Source: Uruburuella suis (GTDB taxonomy: Bacteria > Pseudomonadota > Gammaproteobacteria > Burkholderiales > Neisseriaceae). From it: DNA of 14,505 nt. The stretch covers positions 1,407 to 15,911 of the forward strand of contig NZ_SLXE01000043.1 in assembly GCF_004341385.1 (NCBI RefSeq). The letters run 5' to 3'. The position numbers were made by a program, and so were the translations under genes. Each line of letters starts with the position of its first letter. Position 1 is the first letter of the stretch. Of the stretch, positions 13,144 through 14,505 are shown piece after piece. The notes under the pieces were generated by a model. The model did no database searches. It was given only the letters and a program-made list of their open reading frames with translations, and was not told where the DNA came from.

Positions 13144-13323
13144 TTAATTTATAAATAACAAAATAACTACTGGGAAATATGAAAATATAAAAACTATTTT
13201 ATTGAAAAATTTATTATCGATTAGATCTTTCATTATGCATTTATCAATCAATCCAAATATATTGAACACAACAACAATTAATACAAGTATTTTTAAAATT
13301 ATTATGACAATTTATTTATTCAT
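13144..13323 (-). pseudogene. Two-helix small ORF interrupted by a stop at codon 4
   Basis: Reading from ATG at 13323 gives MNK, then TAA, then 55 open codons: IVIIILKILVLIVVVFNIFG, polar LIDKCIMKDLIDNKFFNK, and IVFIFSYFPVVILLFIN before the final stop. This two-helix design and length match the other small membrane proteins of the island. No Shine-Dalgarno motif precedes the ATG. It is probably a dead relative, unless translation begins at the ATT after the stop. The remainder of 13048-13440 is very AT-rich with no other gene seen. Confidence 0.45.
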
Positions 13324-13440
13324 TTTTGATTATTTATTATCATTTTAAAAAATAAACTATATTTATTAATATATTTTTAAATTCCATATAAATAATAAAA
13401 TATTAAACTTGAATAATACAAAGTGACTATGTCAAGATTT

Positions 13441-14397
13441 TTATACATTTAAAATTTCAATCACATCCAACATCCCCAACTGCATCACCAAAGCCTTGAT
13501 TTTGACTTGCTGTTCGGCATCGCAACCTACGGTCAATAAATCCAATCCCGTTTTATCTCGGCTGCCAAGTGTTTCCAAAACCTTGATGCCTTCTTCATCC
13601 ACATTGATTTTGGTGCCATTGGCAATCACATAGCCTTTTTCCAAAGTGGAAATATCCACCGCATTCAAGCGCAACAGCGCATCATCCGGCAGGCCGTCTG
13701 AATGGGGATTGCCGAAACACTCCATCATAAAAGGCGAATCCACGCGCTGATCGCCCAAAAATGCCTGCATAAAGCTTTCATAAGATTCAGGGCTTGCAAT
13801 CAGCCCGGCCACCTGCTGCGCCATATCCTGAATATTGCCTTTATCGGCTTCCCAGCCGCGGAAACTTTGGCGCAGGCTGGCGATTTCGGGCACTTTTTTC
13901 ATCAGCCATTCCATATAGTTGTAGCCGTTGGGTGGGAAGGTGCCGATGGCCAGATGAAAGGTTTCGCAGCCCATCGGCATGGGATTGTGCCACCAGCCGC
14001 GCGGGATATAGAGCACATCGCCGGCTTCAAGCACCACTTCCATATCGATAGCTTGCGGCGGCTTGATGTGCGGCATATCTTTGGCCTGCTGCATATAGAG
14101 CGGCATATCGAAATTGGGCGCGGAAAGTGTCCAATGTTTTTTTCCCACCAATTGCACCGCAAACACATCACGGGTGTCCCAATGATTGCCATAAGAAGAA
14201 TCGCTGCCAAAGGCCAGATAGCCGCTCACAATGGTTTGCGCCCGCGCAAATTGCGCCACCTGCTTGGCAAGATTATCGGCAAACGGCTCGTTGTTGATGC
14301 GGTTGTAGATAATGGTGGTGCCGTTGCGCAAATAATCGTAAATCGCCGATTTAATAAAGCGATAGCGTGTTTTACCCACATCTTGGTAAGCTTCCAC
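13441..14397 (-). CDS. JmjC/cupin-type 2-oxoglutarate oxygenase, probably 5'-truncated
   Basis: The 318-codon frame encodes a JmjC-fold protein of the Cupin_4 group, the group of the ribosomal protein hydroxylase YcfD/RoxA. The iron site is complete: His72 and Asp74 in NHWDTRDVF and His137 in IPRGWWHNP, with LVGKKHW between. A C-terminal winged-helix-like part ends DVIEILNV. Family proteins carry some 60-80 residues before this point. Here the frame still reads CPLCPKEQY upstream of the GTG at 14397 but meets a TAG at 14434-14436, so the 5' end seems lost or frameshifted. The GTG has AAGAG nearby and may serve as a start. A DUS at 13691-13702 lies in the coding sequence and GC content is normal, unlike the AT-rich genes below it. 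Substrate unknown: ribosomal protein or peptide hydroxylation are both possible. Confidence 0.75.
   Translation of the reverse strand: MEAYQDVGKTRYRFIKSAIYDYLRNGTTIIYNRINNEPFADNLAKQVAQFARAQTIVSGYLAFGSDSSYGNHWDTRDVFAVQLVGKKHWTLSAPNFDMPLYMQQAKDMPHIKPPQAIDMEVVLEAGDVLYIPRGWWHNPMPMGCETFHLAIGTFPPNGYNYMEWLMKKVPEIASLRQSFRGWEADKGNIQDMAQQVAGLIASPESYESFMQAFLGDQRVDSPFMMECFGNPHSDGLPDDALLRLNAVDISTLEKGYVIANGTKINVDEEGIKVLETLGSRDKTGLDLLTVGCDAEQQVKIKALVMQLGMLDVIEILNV
13691..13702 (+). repeat. DUS inside the JmjC gene
   Basis: A perfect AGGCCGTCTGAA within the coding sequence suggests the JmjC gene is long resident in Neisseria, whereas the AT-rich small genes between 11190 and 13440 contain no DUS. Confidence 0.9.
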
Positions 14398-14505
14398 ATA
14401 TTGCTCTTTGGGGCATAAGGGACAAAAAAGGTGCTAAAAATTGCTGAAAGTCTTACGCTATAAGGATTTCAAGGATTCAAAGGTTTTGAATACAAAAAAT
14501 GCCCT
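14398..14505. other. Sequence upstream of the JmjC frame, unassigned
   Basis: No gene is supported. The JmjC frame stays open for about 12 codons and then meets TAG at 14434-14436, with a further TAG at 14458-14460. A different minus frame reads DFQQFLAPFLSLMPQ just before the junction, which could be a frameshifted piece of the missing N-terminus or chance. The end of the window prevents a decision. Confidence 0.4.

Noticed and set aside
14398..14505. Prophage or IS boundary upstream of the JmjC frame
   Set aside because: The sequence looks non-coding and unrelated to the gene, but I see no terminal repeats, attachment site or integrase to support a specific element.

Overview
The window comes from a Neisseriaceae chromosome, most likely a commensal-type Neisseria. 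The Neisseria DNA uptake sequence (DUS, core GCCGTCTGAA, mostly in the AGGCCGTCTGAA form) occurs about two dozen times, singly, as inverted pairs acting as terminators, and as a six-copy tandem array at the left edge. Correia-like miniature elements and the protein sequences agree with this. No rRNA, tRNA or CRISPR array was found.

Left part (1-4213, genes on the minus strand): an ECF sigma factor gene (rpoE/algU type) followed by its membrane anti-sigma gene (rseA type), with a sigma-E-like promoter that overlaps the 3' end of the upstream tilS gene. Then come tilS (tRNA-Ile lysidine synthase), a Correia-like MITE and accA (acetyl-CoA carboxylase alpha). Middle part (4214-10741, genes on the plus strand): hslR (Hsp15), a YpfJ-type zinc metallopeptidase, two abutting MITEs, a Fur-box-preceded TonB-dependent siderophore receptor, and an SbmA/YddA-type ABC transporter with fused permease and ATPase. 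This is ordinary GC-rich chromosome with genes separated by DUS hairpins.

Right part (10742-14505): a repeat-rich boundary (inverted DUS, REP-like hairpins, a second Correia-like MITE, a MITE fragment) leads into a strongly AT-rich minus-strand island. In transcription order the island holds a JmjC/cupin oxygenase-like gene that looks 5'-truncated, a two-helix small ORF broken by a stop, a 72-aa membrane protein, a 102-aa peptide with a canonical double-glycine leader, a 65-aa two-helix protein, a decayed second copy of the last ~70 codons of the JmjC gene, a 62-aa two-helix protein, a frameshifted ~60-aa two-helix protein overlapping it, and a small ORF whose second half is the C-terminal tail of a bacteriocin-type ABC exporter.

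My reading is a partly decayed class II bacteriocin/microcin locus: one GG-leader peptide, a cluster of candidate immunity proteins, and remnants of its exporter. It seems to have been rearranged through recombination in the JmjC 3' end. The leader, the exporter tail and the duplicated JmjC end are visible in the sequence; bacteriocin activity, immunity roles and any JmjC role in peptide modification are inference. No intact exporter lies in the window.
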